This document shows, one piece after another, positions 8,268 through 17,200 of a stretch of DNA of 64,000 nt (its first letter is position 1; each line of letters opens with the position of its first letter). The notes beneath the pieces were generated by a model. That model searched no databases. It was given only the letters and a program-made list of their open reading frames with translations, and was not told the DNA's origin. A program made the position numbers and the translations under genes. Location: positions 97,371 through 161,370 of the forward strand of contig CAJUTU010000004.1 in assembly GCA_910589385.1 (NCBI GenBank). Reading direction: 5' to 3'. Origin of the DNA: an uncultured Lachnospiraceae bacterium (lineage in GTDB: Bacteria; Bacillota; Clostridia; Lachnospirales; Lachnospiraceae).

Positions 8268-10133
8268 ATGAGAAAACTAGCCTTACCTGATGAATTACTA
8301 CTTAATATCGAAAAACCTGCCCGCTATATCGGCGGCGAAGTCAACAGTGTGATGAAGGATCTTGAGGAAGTGGATATCCGCTTTGCCATGTGCTTTCCCG
8401 ACGTATATGAGATCGGCATGTCCCACTTAGGTCTCCAAATTCTTTATGATATGTTCAACCGCAGAAAGGACGTGTGGTGTGAACGTGTCTTTTCTCCCTG
8501 GGTGGATATGGACAAAGTCATGCGTGAGCGGAAGATTCCATTATTTGCACTGGAATCCCAGGAGCCTGTCAGGGATTTTGATTTCCTTGGAATTACAATC
8601 CAGTATGAGATGTGCTACACAAATATCCTGCAGATTTTAGACCTGAGCCAGATTCCCCTGCACAGTAAAGAACGGACAGACAATGACCCAATCGTCATCG
8701 GCGGCGGTCCCTGTGCATATAATCCGGAACCTCTGGCAGATTTCTTTGACTTGTTCTATATCGGGGACGGGGAGACGGTCTACGATGAACTGCTGGATGC
8801 CTATAAACAGTGCAGACAGGACGGAAAAAGCCGCCTGGAGTTTCTGGAATGCGCTGCAGAAGTAGAGGGAATCTATGTGCCTCAGTTTTATGAGTCGGAA
8901 TATCATGAGGACGGAACTCTTTCTTCTTTTCCTGCCGCCAATCCCCATGCCCCTGCAAAGATTAAGAAGCAGGTTGTCGTAGATATGGATAATACCGTAT
9001 ATCCATTGTCTCCGGTCGTTCCCTATATCAAAGCTGCGCAGGACCGTGTGGTACTGGAGATCCAGCGAGGATGTATCCGCGGCTGCAGGTTCTGTCAGGC
9101 AGGGATGCTTTACCGGCCTACTAGAGAACGGGATGTAGCGATTTTAAAGGAATACGCAAAAGCTATGCTGGAGAATACCGGACATGAGGAAATCTGTTTA
9201 AGTTCTCTGAGTTCCAGCGATTACTCAAAGCTACAGGAACTGATTACATTTTTGATCGAAGAATTTCAAGGGAAAGGCATCAATATTTCTCTGCCGTCTC
9301 TTCGGATCGACGCGTTTTCTATGGAGGCAATGCAGAAGGTGCAGGATATCCGCAAAAGCAGCCTGACATTTGCCCCGGAAGCAGGCTCCCAGAGGATGCG
9401 TGATGTGATCAATAAAGGGCTGACAGAAGAGGATATCCTAAGTGGGGCCGGACAGGCGTTTGAAGGCGGCTGGTCAAAGGTCAAGCTGTATTTCATGCTG
9501 GGCCTGCCCACAGAGGAAGAGGAAGATATGAGGGAGATTGCCGCACTGTCTGACAGGGTGGCCCGTAGATATTATGAGATTCCTAAGGAATGCCGTCATG
9601 GAAAATGTCAGATTACGGCCAGTACCTCTTTCTTTGTACCGAAACCGTTTACACCGTTTCAATGGGCGCCCATGTGTACAGCAGAAGAATATGTACGGCG
9701 TGCCTCTGTTGTAAAGCATGCATTTTCAGAACAGCTCAACCGGAAGAGCCTGAAATATAACTGGCATGATGCTGAGGTAACCGTACTGGAAGGAGTATTT
9801 GCCCGAGGAGACAGAAGACTAGGAGTCGTTTTAGAAGAAGCTTATCGTTTAGGATGCCTGTTTGACTCCTGGACCGAAACCTTCCACAACGAACCTTGGA
9901 TGAAAGCATTTGAAAATACAGGGATAGATCCGGACTTCTATACTTTACGCCAGCGTGGATCTGATGAGTTATTCCCCTGGGATTTTATTGAGATCGGTGT
10001 CAAAAAAGACTTTCTTTACAGAGAATGGAACCGTGCTATGGAAGGGACTGTGACTCCAAATTGCAGACAGCAGTGTTCCGGCTGCGGTGCGGCAGTATTT
10101 GGAGGTGGGGTGTGTTATGAAAGTAAGAATTAA
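8268..10133 (+). CDS. B12-binding-domain radical SAM protein, TIGR03960 family
   Basis: 621 residues. The N-terminal part resembles a cobalamin-binding-like domain (MSHLGLQILYDMFN). The radical SAM cluster motif CxxxCxxC is at about C269, C273 and C276 (GCIRGCRFCQAG). The C-terminus has a cysteine cluster (CRQQCSGCGAAVFGGGVC). ATG 8268 is chosen because GAAAGGAC lies upstream; an extended frame back to 8166 would start with TTG and lacks family similarity. It overlaps the next gene by 17 bp. The pair recurs beside RNase G and L21 in Clostridia; its substrate is unknown, with RNA or ribosomal modification only an inference. Confidence 0.9.
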   Translation: MRKLALPDELLLNIEKPARYIGGEVNSVMKDLEEVDIRFAMCFPDVYEIGMSHLGLQILYDMFNRRKDVWCERVFSPWVDMDKVMRERKIPLFALESQEPVRDFDFLGITIQYEMCYTNILQILDLSQIPLHSKERTDNDPIVIGGGPCAYNPEPLADFFDLFYIGDGETVYDELLDAYKQCRQDGKSRLEFLECAAEVEGIYVPQFYESEYHEDGTLSSFPAANPHAPAKIKKQVVVDMDNTVYPLSPVVPYIKAAQDRVVLEIQRGCIRGCRFCQAGMLYRPTRERDVAILKEYAKAMLENTGHEEICLSSLSSSDYSKLQELITFLIEEFQGKGINISLPSLRIDAFSMEAMQKVQDIRKSSLTFAPEAGSQRMRDVINKGLTEEDILSGAGQAFEGGWSKVKLYFMLGLPTEEEEDMREIAALSDRVARRYYEIPKECRHGKCQITASTSFFVPKPFTPFQWAPMCTAEEYVRRASVVKHAFSEQLNRKSLKYNWHDAEVTVLEGVFARGDRRLGVVLEEAYRLGCLFDSWTETFHNEPWMKAFENTGIDPDFYTLRQRGSDELFPWDFIEIGVKKDFLYREWNRAMEGTVTPNCRQQCSGCGAAVFGGGVCYESKN

Positions 10134-10863
10134 ATTCAGAAAATATGGTGCTCTTCGTTTTATCGGTCATTTGGATGTCATGCGTTTTTTCCAGAAGGTT
10201 ATGCGCAGGGCACAGATTCCCATTGCATTTACATCCGGGTACAGCCCCCACATGATCATGTCATTTGCCAGCCCTCTTGGAATCGGCCTTACAAGTGACG
10301 GAGAGTATTTTGATATTGAACTGACGGAAAGTATCTCCAGCGAAGAAGCTGTCCGCAGGATGAACGCGGTCACTGCCGAAGGGATTGAAGTGGTCAGTTT
10401 CCGGCAGATTGCAGAAGAAAAAAAGATGACTGGAATGGCAATCCTGGCTGCAGCCGATTATCTGGTGGGAATGAGCATCGAAGAAGAACCTGGCTTTTTT
10501 AAAAAGTATAAGGCAGATTTCAAAGCCTTTTTGGAGCAGCCTCAGATTATCGTTATGAAAAAGACAAAACGCAGTGAACAGGAAGTAAATATCCGTCCAA
10601 TGATCTATCAGATGGATTTACAGGAAAATGGTGTATATCTGAAGCTTGCGGCAGGCAGTGTGAAAAATTTAAAGCCAGAACTCGTGATGTCCGCATTCTG
10701 CCAGTTTGCCGGAATTGATGAAAAAAAGATTTCCTATACCTGGCATCGTCTGGAAATGTATGCCCAAAGGGCATCTGATGAGTGGAAAGAACCTGAAAAA
10801 AGAAAACTGGTATCTCTGGAATCTTTAGGAAAGATCATAGAAAGCCGTGAAATCCATGATTAG
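10117..10863 (+). CDS. TIGR03936/DUF2344 radical SAM-associated protein
   Basis: 248 residues. The start MKVRIKFRKYGALRFIGHLD and the SGYSPHMIMSFASPLGIG segment are the diagnostic DUF2344 blocks. In some genomes this domain is fused to the upstream radical SAM protein; here it is separate but overlaps it by 17 bp, which supports a shared function. GGAGGTGGGG precedes the ATG at 10117. It overlaps the RNase G start region. The molecular role is unknown. Confidence 0.9.
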   Translation: MKVRIKFRKYGALRFIGHLDVMRFFQKVMRRAQIPIAFTSGYSPHMIMSFASPLGIGLTSDGEYFDIELTESISSEEAVRRMNAVTAEGIEVVSFRQIAEEKKMTGMAILAAADYLVGMSIEEEPGFFKKYKADFKAFLEQPQIIVMKKTKRSEQEVNIRPMIYQMDLQENGVYLKLAAGSVKNLKPELVMSAFCQFAGIDEKKISYTWHRLEMYAQRASDEWKEPEKRKLVSLESLGKIIESREIHD

Positions 10864-12064
10864 AAAAATCCTGCTTTTGAAAGAAGAGGGCTGTATTTGG
10901 ACCTACCTTATAGAAAACGGTGATATCGTGGAAATCCATCCGAGTCCTCTGCTGGAATCAAAGGACCCGCAAATCATGCTGGGCAATATTTATATTGGAA
11001 AGGTACAGAACATTGCTGCCAATATCGGCGCTGCTTTTGTAGATATCGGCGGTGTCAACTGCTATTATGATGTAAGCCAGGCTGCCCATGCCATATTTAC
11101 AAACAAAGCAGGAAAAAAGCCTCTTTGCATTGGAGATGAGCTGTTAGTGCAGATCAGCCGGGAAGCTGTAAAAACAAAGGCTCCGACAGTCAGCAGCAAC
11201 ATCAGCCTTACCGGGCGCTATGCCGTTTTGACTTCCGGCAATACAAGAATCGGCGTCTCGTCAAAGCTGACAAAGGCCCTGCGCGAAAGCTATAAAGAAA
11301 AATTACAGGATTGGAAAAGTGAAGACTATGGAATCATCGTGCGCACCAATGCAAAGGAAGTTCCCTTGGACACTGTACTCCATGAGATCACTCAGTTAAA
11401 AGAACATTTTTATCAGCTAAAGAAAACGGCATCTTCACGGACATGCTATTCCTGCCTGTATGCTGCTGCCAAGCCTTATCTGTTAGATTTAAAAAATGTA
11501 TATGCAGAAGGACTTTCAGAAATTTTAGTAGAAGACCATGCATTATATGAAGAAATTTTAGGATATTCACAGCGAGAACAGCCTGAATTTGCAGAAAAGC
11601 TGCAGCTTTATGAAAATCCTTCTTTTTCGCTTTCAAAGCTTTACAGTACCGAAACGGTCTTAGAGCATGCTTTGCGTGAACATGTCTGGTTAAAGCATGG
11701 GGGATATCTCATCATACAGCCTACGGAAGCGCTCACTGTCATAGATGTAAACTCCGGGAAATGTGTTTCCAAAAAACAGAAAGCAGATGGCTTCCTGCAA
11801 ATGAATTTGGAAGCAGCAAAAGAAATTGCCAAACAGATCCGGCTCCGCAATCTGTCTGGAATCATTATCGTCGATTTCATAAACATGGAAAGGCCGGAAG
11901 AGACTCAGAAATTACTGGCAGAGTTTCGAAAAGCGCTTTCCATGGATCCGATCCAGACCACGCTTGTAGATGTAACAGGACTGCAGCTCGTAGAAATTAC
12001 AAGGAAAAAACTGCGCAAGCCATTACATGAATATTGGAAGAACCGAGGAAATGGACATGAGTAA
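10856..12064 (+). CDS. rng: ribonuclease G/E family protein, short form without zinc-link
   Basis: About 402 residues. The N-terminal S1-like region (IYIGKVQNIAANIGAAFVDIG) is followed by the DNase I-like catalytic region with two acidic metal ligands, VIDVNSG and IIVDFINM, that align with D303 and D346 of E. coli RNase E. It makes single-strand endonucleolytic cuts in RNA. The protein stops around where the CPxC zinc-link would begin, and neither that motif nor the small domain is present. GTG 10847 is an alternative start; neither has a strong ribosome-binding site. It overlaps the preceding gene and, by 8 bp, the following one. Confidence 0.88.
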   Translation: MIRKILLLKEEGCIWTYLIENGDIVEIHPSPLLESKDPQIMLGNIYIGKVQNIAANIGAAFVDIGGVNCYYDVSQAAHAIFTNKAGKKPLCIGDELLVQISREAVKTKAPTVSSNISLTGRYAVLTSGNTRIGVSSKLTKALRESYKEKLQDWKSEDYGIIVRTNAKEVPLDTVLHEITQLKEHFYQLKKTASSRTCYSCLYAAAKPYLLDLKNVYAEGLSEILVEDHALYEEILGYSQREQPEFAEKLQLYENPSFSLSKLYSTETVLEHALREHVWLKHGGYLIIQPTEALTVIDVNSGKCVSKKQKADGFLQMNLEAAKEIAKQIRLRNLSGIIIVDFINMERPEETQKLLAEFRKALSMDPIQTTLVDVTGLQLVEITRKKLRKPLHEYWKNRGNGHE

Positions 12065-12542
12065 AAAAGAATTAAAGACCAATGCGATGAGGATTCTGGA
12101 CAAGCAGAAGATCCCGTACGATCATCTCACCTATGAGTGTGACGGATTTATCAATGGCATCTCCACGGCGGATAAGACAGGTCTGCCTCATGAACTGGTA
12201 TACAAAACTCTTGTAACAATCGGTAAAAGTAAAGGATATTATGTATTTGTGATACCGATCGAGGCAGAATTGGATCTGAAGAAAGCGGCTAAGGCAGTGG
12301 GAGAGAAGTCTGTGGAAATGATTCCTGTCAAGGAGATTACGAATGTCACCGGATATGTACGAGGCGGCTGTACGGCGATTGGGATGAAGAAAAAATTCCC
12401 GACTGTTATTGATGAAAGCGCAAAGGGCTTGGAGAAGATCTATGTCAGCGGCGGAAAGATTGGAATGCAGCTTTGCCTAAAACCGGATGATTTAAAGAGG
12501 GTATCCGGTGCAGAATATGGCGAAATTACTTTCCAATCTTAA
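12057..12542 (+). CDS. ybaK: Cys-tRNA(Pro)/Cys-tRNA(Cys) deacylase, YbaK/EbsC family
   Basis: 161 residues of a single YbaK/ProX editing domain, which hydrolyses mischarged aminoacyl-tRNAs in trans, mainly Cys-tRNA(Pro). Family features are AVGEKSVEMIPVKEI (with the conserved lysine region), VRGGCTAIGMKK and the C-terminal YVSGGKIGMQL. The ATG at 12057 overlaps the RNase G stop by 8 bp and has GAGGAAATG upstream. It is the last gene before an apparent new promoter. Confidence 0.9.
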   Translation: MSKKELKTNAMRILDKQKIPYDHLTYECDGFINGISTADKTGLPHELVYKTLVTIGKSKGYYVFVIPIEAELDLKKAAKAVGEKSVEMIPVKEITNVTGYVRGGCTAIGMKKKFPTVIDESAKGLEKIYVSGGKIGMQLCLKPDDLKRVSGAEYGEITFQS

Positions 12543-12550
12543 AAAATTGA

Positions 12551-12579
12551 TTTACAACCTCTTGTGGAAGCGTTATAAT
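12551..12579 (+). promoter_or_regulatory. promoter for aspartokinase
   Basis: TTTACA (12551-12556), 17 bp, TATAAT (12574-12579). The space to the ATG is about 64 bp, too short for a lysine riboswitch; none is seen. Confidence 0.65.
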
Positions 12580-12642
12580 AAAGCCGATTGTGTCATGATA
12601 AAATAATAAGTTGACATATACATACATGGAGGAAACCAGGAA

Positions 12643-13962
12643 ATGAAGAAAGTAGTGAAATTTGGCGGAAGTTCTCTGGCCAGCGCAGGGCAGTTTAAAA
12701 AAGCCGCAAGGATCATCCGGGCGGATAAAACCAGGATTTATGTAGTGCCCTCTGCACCGGGAAAGCGTTTTTCAAGTGATACAAAGGTGACGGATATGCT
12801 TTATAGCTGTTATGGAGCAGCAATCCGTGAGAAGAATTTTACAGAACAGATGGATGCGATCAAAGCACGCTATCAGGAAATCATCGACGGATTGAAGCTT
12901 TCCATTTCACTGGAAAAAGAATTTCAGATTATTGGGGAAAATTTTGGAAAGAAGATCGGCCGGGATTATGCTGCGTCAAGAGGAGAGTATTTAAACGGAA
13001 AGATCATGGCCGCATATCTTGGTTTTGAGTTTATTGATGCGGCTGAGGTCATTCGTTTCCATGAGGATAGATCTTTCGATGATGAGACGACAAATGAGCT
13101 CATTGCCGCAAGGCTTACAGAATCTTCTGGAGCAGTAATTCCTGGATTTTATGGAGCAATGGAGGATGGCACAATTGTTACATTTTCCAGAGGCGGTTCT
13201 GATATCACCGGCTCTCTTGTAGCATTGGCGGTTCATGCTGATCTGTATGAAAACTGGACAGATGTATCTGGATTTTTGATAGCAGATCCTCGTATTGTCC
13301 AGAATCCAAAAGCGATTGAGACTATCACTTATAAAGAACTCCGGGAACTCTCTTATATGGGTGCAGGCGTGCTCCATGAGGATGCGATCTTCCCGGTAAG
13401 GAAGGCAGGTATCCCGATCAATATCCGTAATACCAACCAGCCGGAGGATAAAGGGACATTGATCGTAGAAGGGACCTGCCGCCAGCCAAAGTATACGGTT
13501 ACCGGGATTGCCGGGACAGATGGATTTGTGTCCATCACCATTGAAAAATCAATGATGAATTCCGAGGTGGGATTCTGCCGGAAAGTCCTGCAGGTCTTTG
13601 AAGAAAATGAGATTTCTATTGAACATATGCCTTCTGGTATTGACACGATGACGATATTTGTCCACAAAGATGTATTTGAAGAAAAGGAACAGCAGGTGAT
13701 CGCAGGAATCCATAAAGCTGTACATCCTGACCACATAGAACTGGAGTCTGACCTGGCATTGATCGCCGTCGTGGGCAGAGGCATGAAAGCGACCAGAGGA
13801 ACTGCCGGACGTATTTTTTCTTCCCTGGCCCATGCCCACATTAACGTCAAAATGATCGATCAGGGATCCAGCGAGCTGAATATTATTGTCGGAGTCCGCC
13901 ATGATGATTTCAAAAATGCAATCCGTGCATTATATGAGATTTTTGTGGAGACGCGGATTTAA
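12643..13962 (+). CDS. aspartate kinase
   Basis: 439 residues. Aspartate kinase phosphorylates L-aspartate to start lysine, threonine and methionine (and diaminopimelate) synthesis. It begins KKVVKFGGSSLA, the family's nucleotide-binding signature; SRGGSDITGSL is the second kinase motif. The C-terminal part (about 285-439) holds two ACT domains with the VVGRGMKATRGTAGRIF and INVKMIDQGSSELNI blocks, implying allosteric feedback by an amino acid. GGAGGAAACC precedes the ATG. The isozyme (which end product inhibits) cannot be told. Confidence 0.93.
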   Translation: MKKVVKFGGSSLASAGQFKKAARIIRADKTRIYVVPSAPGKRFSSDTKVTDMLYSCYGAAIREKNFTEQMDAIKARYQEIIDGLKLSISLEKEFQIIGENFGKKIGRDYAASRGEYLNGKIMAAYLGFEFIDAAEVIRFHEDRSFDDETTNELIAARLTESSGAVIPGFYGAMEDGTIVTFSRGGSDITGSLVALAVHADLYENWTDVSGFLIADPRIVQNPKAIETITYKELRELSYMGAGVLHEDAIFPVRKAGIPINIRNTNQPEDKGTLIVEGTCRQPKYTVTGIAGTDGFVSITIEKSMMNSEVGFCRKVLQVFEENEISIEHMPSGIDTMTIFVHKDVFEEKEQQVIAGIHKAVHPDHIELESDLALIAVVGRGMKATRGTAGRIFSSLAHAHINVKMIDQGSSELNIIVGVRHDDFKNAIRALYEIFVETRI

Positions 13963-13982
13963 GAAAGGGTTAGAAGAGACTG

Positions 13983-14768
13983 ATGATTGACTTTCACACA
14001 CATATGTTTCCAGACAAGATCGCTGCAAAAACACTTGATTTTTTAAGCGGGCGGTGTAAAACGATCCCTTTCACGGATGGTACTCCAAAGGGATTGGCCC
14101 AATCTGCCGATGAGGCAGGGCTGGAATTTTCGGTTGCTCTTCCTGTGGTGACAAATCCTGCTCAGTTCGAGAGCATCAACCGTTTTGCGGAGCAGTACCG
14201 GGAAGGAAAAATCCTTTCTTTCGGCGGCATACATCCTCAAAATGAAAATTATAAAGAGAAACTTCTGGATTTGAAAAACAGAGGATTTTCCGGCATAAAA
14301 CTTCATCCGGATTATCAGGAAACCTTTTTTAACGATATCCAATATAAGAGGATCCTTTCATTTGCTAGTGAGCTGGGACTGATTATTTCTGTACATGCAG
14401 GATTCGATCCTGGTTATCCTGACTGTGTACATTGTACGCCTTCCATGGCGAGAGAAGTGATCAATGAAGTAAAGCCGCAAAAGTTAGTTCTTGCACACAT
14501 GGGCGGTTTCATGCGCTGGGACGAAGTGGAGCGGGAGCTGGTTGGACAAGATGTCTGGTTTGATACGGCGGTCGTATTCGGAAAGATCCCGGATGAACAA
14601 TTTATCCGTATCTGCAGGCAGCATGGTACAGACAAAATCCTGTTTGCTACAGACTCCCCATGGTCTGGCCAAAAAGAATCGGTAGACTATTTTAGGAAGA
14701 TGGCTTTAACAGAGTCAGAGAAACAACTGATTTTAACGGAAAATGCGAAGAAACTCTTGACTTTGTAA
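13983..14768 (+). CDS. amidohydrolase-family metal-dependent hydrolase
   Basis: 261 residues. TIM-barrel amidohydrolase-2 features: the metal-binding IDFHTHMFP at the N-terminus, GIKLHPDYQ, SVHAGFDPG, LAHMGG and FATDSPW (final aspartate). These enzymes hydrolyse or decarboxylate diverse substrates; this one cannot be assigned. It begins 21 bp after aspartokinase and may be co-transcribed. Its 3' end contains the promoter of the L21 operon. The gene is not usually part of the L21 block. Confidence 0.85.
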   Translation: MIDFHTHMFPDKIAAKTLDFLSGRCKTIPFTDGTPKGLAQSADEAGLEFSVALPVVTNPAQFESINRFAEQYREGKILSFGGIHPQNENYKEKLLDLKNRGFSGIKLHPDYQETFFNDIQYKRILSFASELGLIISVHAGFDPGYPDCVHCTPSMAREVINEVKPQKLVLAHMGGFMRWDEVERELVGQDVWFDTAVVFGKIPDEQFIRICRQHGTDKILFATDSPWSGQKESVDYFRKMALTESEKQLILTENAKKLLTL

Positions 14769-14785
14769 AAAGTGCATGGTATATT
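14757..14785 (+). promoter_or_regulatory. promoter of the L21-Prp-L27 operon
   Basis: TTGACT (14757-14762), 17 bp, TATATT (14780-14785). The -35 lies inside the last codons of the amidohydrolase gene, so the ribosomal genes can be transcribed independently. Confidence 0.75.
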
Positions 14786-14791
14786 TTAGAA

Positions 14792-14862
14792 GTATGCCGC
14801 ACAGCGAGGTTTTCTAAGTTCTGTAAGTACAGACACCATAGCTGGCGAGTAATGATAATAGG
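14792..14862 (+). ncRNA. L21 leader-type 5' untranslated region
   Basis: About 80 nt separate the promoter from rplU and include short pairing segments such as CTGTAAGTACAG. Ribosomal protein L21 leaders are known in Firmicutes as autoregulatory RNA elements between promoter and rplU. Position and size fit, but I could not verify the consensus fold, so boundaries are approximate. Confidence 0.5.
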
Positions 14863-14871
14863 AGGTGCTAT

Positions 14872-15180
14872 ATGTACGCGATCATAGCAACAGGTGGCAA
14901 ACAGTACAAAGTAGCCGAAGGTGATATCATTAGGGTGGAAAAGCTTGGCGTAGAGGCTGGAGAGACTTATACCTTTGACCAGGTGCTTGCAGTGAATAAT
15001 GAGAGCCTTGTTGTTGGGAATCCGACTGTAGACGGTGCAACCGTAACCGCATCTGTGATCGGTGACGGTAAGGGTAAGAAAGTTATTGTCTACAAGTATA
15101 AAAGAAAGACCGGATATCATAACAAGAACGGCCACAGACAGCAGTATACTGCAGTCAAGATTGAAAAGATCAATGCATAA
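14872..15180 (+). CDS. rplU: 50S ribosomal protein L21
   Basis: 102 residues. It starts MYAIIATGGKQYKV and carries KVIVYKYKRKTGYHNKNGH near the C-terminus, both hallmark L21 segments. L21 binds 23S rRNA in the large subunit. AGGAGGTGC precedes the ATG. It is first in the conserved operon L21-Prp-L27, with 5 bp to prp. Confidence 0.98.
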   Translation: MYAIIATGGKQYKVAEGDIIRVEKLGVEAGETYTFDQVLAVNNESLVVGNPTVDGATVTASVIGDGKGKKVIVYKYKRKTGYHNKNGHRQQYTAVKIEKINA

Positions 15181-15185
15181 TTACA

Positions 15186-15518
15186 ATGATTAAGGTAACG
15201 ATTTATGTAAACGAGCATCATATTTATACAGGTTTTGACGTCGAAGGGCATGCCGGATTGTCAGAAGCCGGGACAGACATCATATGTTCAGCGGCTTCTA
15301 TACTTGTACTCAATACGTTGAATGCATTAGAAGCATTTACGCAGGATGAGACAAGCTGTGTCAGCGACGAGGAAGAAGGAACTATTCAGTTCCGTTTTCG
15401 GAAAAGGCCTTCTCATGATGCAGAACTGTTGATGAAAACCATGATCCTCGGTTTCGAGAGCATGGAAGATAACAGTGAATATGAACCATATGTAGATATC
15501 ATTTTCAAGGAGGTGTAA
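15186..15518 (+). CDS. prp: ribosomal-processing cysteine protease Prp
   Basis: 110 residues. Prp removes the N-terminal extension of L27 before ribosome assembly in Firmicutes. The catalytic pair lines up exactly with the S. aureus enzyme: His22 in VEGHAG and Cys34 in DIICSA. It lies between L21 and L27, as in all genomes with the extended L27. The downstream L27 has the matching cleavage site, so the system appears intact. Confidence 0.95.
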   Translation: MIKVTIYVNEHHIYTGFDVEGHAGLSEAGTDIICSAASILVLNTLNALEAFTQDETSCVSDEEEGTIQFRFRKRPSHDAELLMKTMILGFESMEDNSEYEPYVDIIFKEV

Positions 15519-15523
15519 TTACA

Positions 15524-15808
15524 ATGATGAATATAAACCTTCAGTTTTTTGCTCATAAAAAGGGAGTTGGTTCCACCAGGAACGGACGTGACTCTGAAGC
15601 AAAGAGATTAGGTGCCAAGAGGGCTGACGGACAGTTTGTCAAAGCAGGCAACATCCTTTACAGACAGCGTGGAACGAAGATCCATCCGGGTGTGAATGTT
15701 GGACGCGGCGGTGACGATACGTTATTCGCATTGGTTGACGGAGTTGTACGTTTTGAGAGAAAAGGAAGAGATAAGAAGCAGGTTTCTATCTATCCAAAGG
15801 CAGAATAG
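15524..15808 (+). CDS. rpmA: 50S ribosomal protein L27 with cleavable N-terminus
   Basis: 94 residues. The N-terminus reads MNINLQFFAHKKGVGST; NLQFF followed by A is the Prp cleavage motif, so the mature protein should begin at AHKKG and reach the peptidyl-transferase centre. The body (GRDSEAKRLGAKRADGQ, GNILYRQRGTKIHPG) is typical L27. AAGGAGGTG precedes the start; ATG 15524 or 15527 are both possible. The operon ends at the strong terminator just downstream. Confidence 0.98.
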   Translation: MMNINLQFFAHKKGVGSTRNGRDSEAKRLGAKRADGQFVKAGNILYRQRGTKIHPGVNVGRGGDDTLFALVDGVVRFERKGRDKKQVSIYPKAE

Positions 15809-15820
15809 TCATGCGTACTT

Positions 15821-15856
15821 ACAAAAAAGGCAGGAAGAATTTCCTGCCTTTTTTGT
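15821..15856 (+). terminator. rho-independent terminator after rpmA
   Basis: A perfect 16-bp inverted repeat with a 4-nt loop (15821-15836 / 15841-15856); AAGGCAGGAA pairs with TTCCTGCCTT and is followed by TTTTTT. It can work in both directions. Confidence 0.93.
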
Positions 15857-15894
15857 AAGACAGACAGTCATATAATGACAGGGAGAAGGAATTT

Positions 15895-17187
15895 ATGTTT
15901 GCAGATAGGGCAAAAATATTTATCCGGTCCGGAAAAGGCGGCGATGGGCATTGCAGTTTCCGCCGGGAATTGTATGTGGCCAATGGAGGCCCTGACGGCG
16001 GTGATGGCGGCAGGGGAGGGAATTTGATCTTTGAAGTAGACGAGGGCTTGAATACGCTGGCAGATTACCGTCACAAGAGAAAATTCGCGGCTGAAGACGG
16101 ACAGGAAGGCGGAAAAAGGCGCTGTCACGGAAAGAGCGGTAAAGACCTTGTATTAAAGGTTCCAGAAGGAACGGTAGTCAAGGAAGCTGCCAGTGGAAAA
16201 GTAATTGCAGACATGTCCGGAGAGAATCGACGGCAAATCGTACTGAAAGGCGGCAGAGGAGGCCTGGGAAACCAACATTTTGCTACAGCGACCATGCAGG
16301 TGCCTAAGTATGCACAGCCCGGCCGGCCGGCAATGGAACTGGAAGTATTGTTAGAATTAAAGGTCATTGCGGACGTGGGACTGGTAGGTTTTCCAAATGT
16401 TGGAAAATCAACCCTGCTGTCCAGAGTGACCAATGCGGATCCAAAGATTGCCAATTATCATTTTACTACGCTGAATCCCAATCTTGGGGTTGTGGATTTA
16501 GAGGATGGAAAAGGGTTTGTGATGGCTGATATCCCTGGGCTGATCGAGGGTGCCTCAGAAGGTGTCGGACTGGGACATGAATTCCTGAGGCACATTGAGC
16601 GTACAAAGCTGATGATCCATGTCGTAGATGCTGCCGGAACAGAAGGCCGTGATCCGGTAGAAGACATTTACAAGATCAATGAAGAATTAAGGGCCTATAA
16701 TCCTGAGATTGCAGAACGTCCACAGGTCATTGCGGCAAATAAAACTGATCTGATCTATTCTGAGGATGAAAGCCCTGTAGAACGCCTGAATAGAGAATTT
16801 GAGCCAAAGGGAATCCGTGTATTTCCGATTTCCGGCGTTACCGGGCAGGGGATCAGAGAATTACTTTACTATGTAGCGGATGAACTCCAGAAGCTGGACC
16901 AATCCCCAGTGATATTCAAGCAGGAATATTTTCCAGAAGATGAATTGATGTATGATGAGCTGCCATATACTGTAGAGATTGTAGATGGAATCTATGTGGT
17001 AGAAGGGCCCAAAATCGAAAAAATGCTAGGATATACGAATCTGGATGCAGAAAAAGGATTTGCTTTTTTCCAACGCTTTTTGGAAAACACCGGAATTTTA
17101 GAAGATTTGGAAAAAGCAGGAATTCAAGATGGCGATACTGTAAAAATGTATGGTCTCCAGTTCGAATATCTGAAACATAGTTCATAG
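15895..17187 (+). CDS. obg: Obg-family GTPase
   Basis: 430 residues. The order is a glycine-rich Obg fold (about 1-158, GGPDGGDGGRGG), a GTPase domain with GFPNVGKST (G1), DIPGLIEGASEG (G3) and NKTD (G4), and a C-terminal OCT domain. Obg acts in late 50S assembly and in the stringent and sporulation responses. GGAGAAGGAATTT precedes the ATG. It starts the run obg-yhbY-nadD-yqeK-rsfS. Confidence 0.97.
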   Translation: MFADRAKIFIRSGKGGDGHCSFRRELYVANGGPDGGDGGRGGNLIFEVDEGLNTLADYRHKRKFAAEDGQEGGKRRCHGKSGKDLVLKVPEGTVVKEAASGKVIADMSGENRRQIVLKGGRGGLGNQHFATATMQVPKYAQPGRPAMELEVLLELKVIADVGLVGFPNVGKSTLLSRVTNADPKIANYHFTTLNPNLGVVDLEDGKGFVMADIPGLIEGASEGVGLGHEFLRHIERTKLMIHVVDAAGTEGRDPVEDIYKINEELRAYNPEIAERPQVIAANKTDLIYSEDESPVERLNREFEPKGIRVFPISGVTGQGIRELLYYVADELQKLDQSPVIFKQEYFPEDELMYDELPYTVEIVDGIYVVEGPKIEKMLGYTNLDAEKGFAFFQRFLENTGILEDLEKAGIQDGDTVKMYGLQFEYLKHSS

Positions 17188-17200
17188 GAGAGGAATCGGT

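Noticed and set aside
12580..12642. Lysine riboswitch before the aspartokinase gene
   Set aside because: Only about 60 bp follow the promoter, too short for the element, and no matching core is visible.
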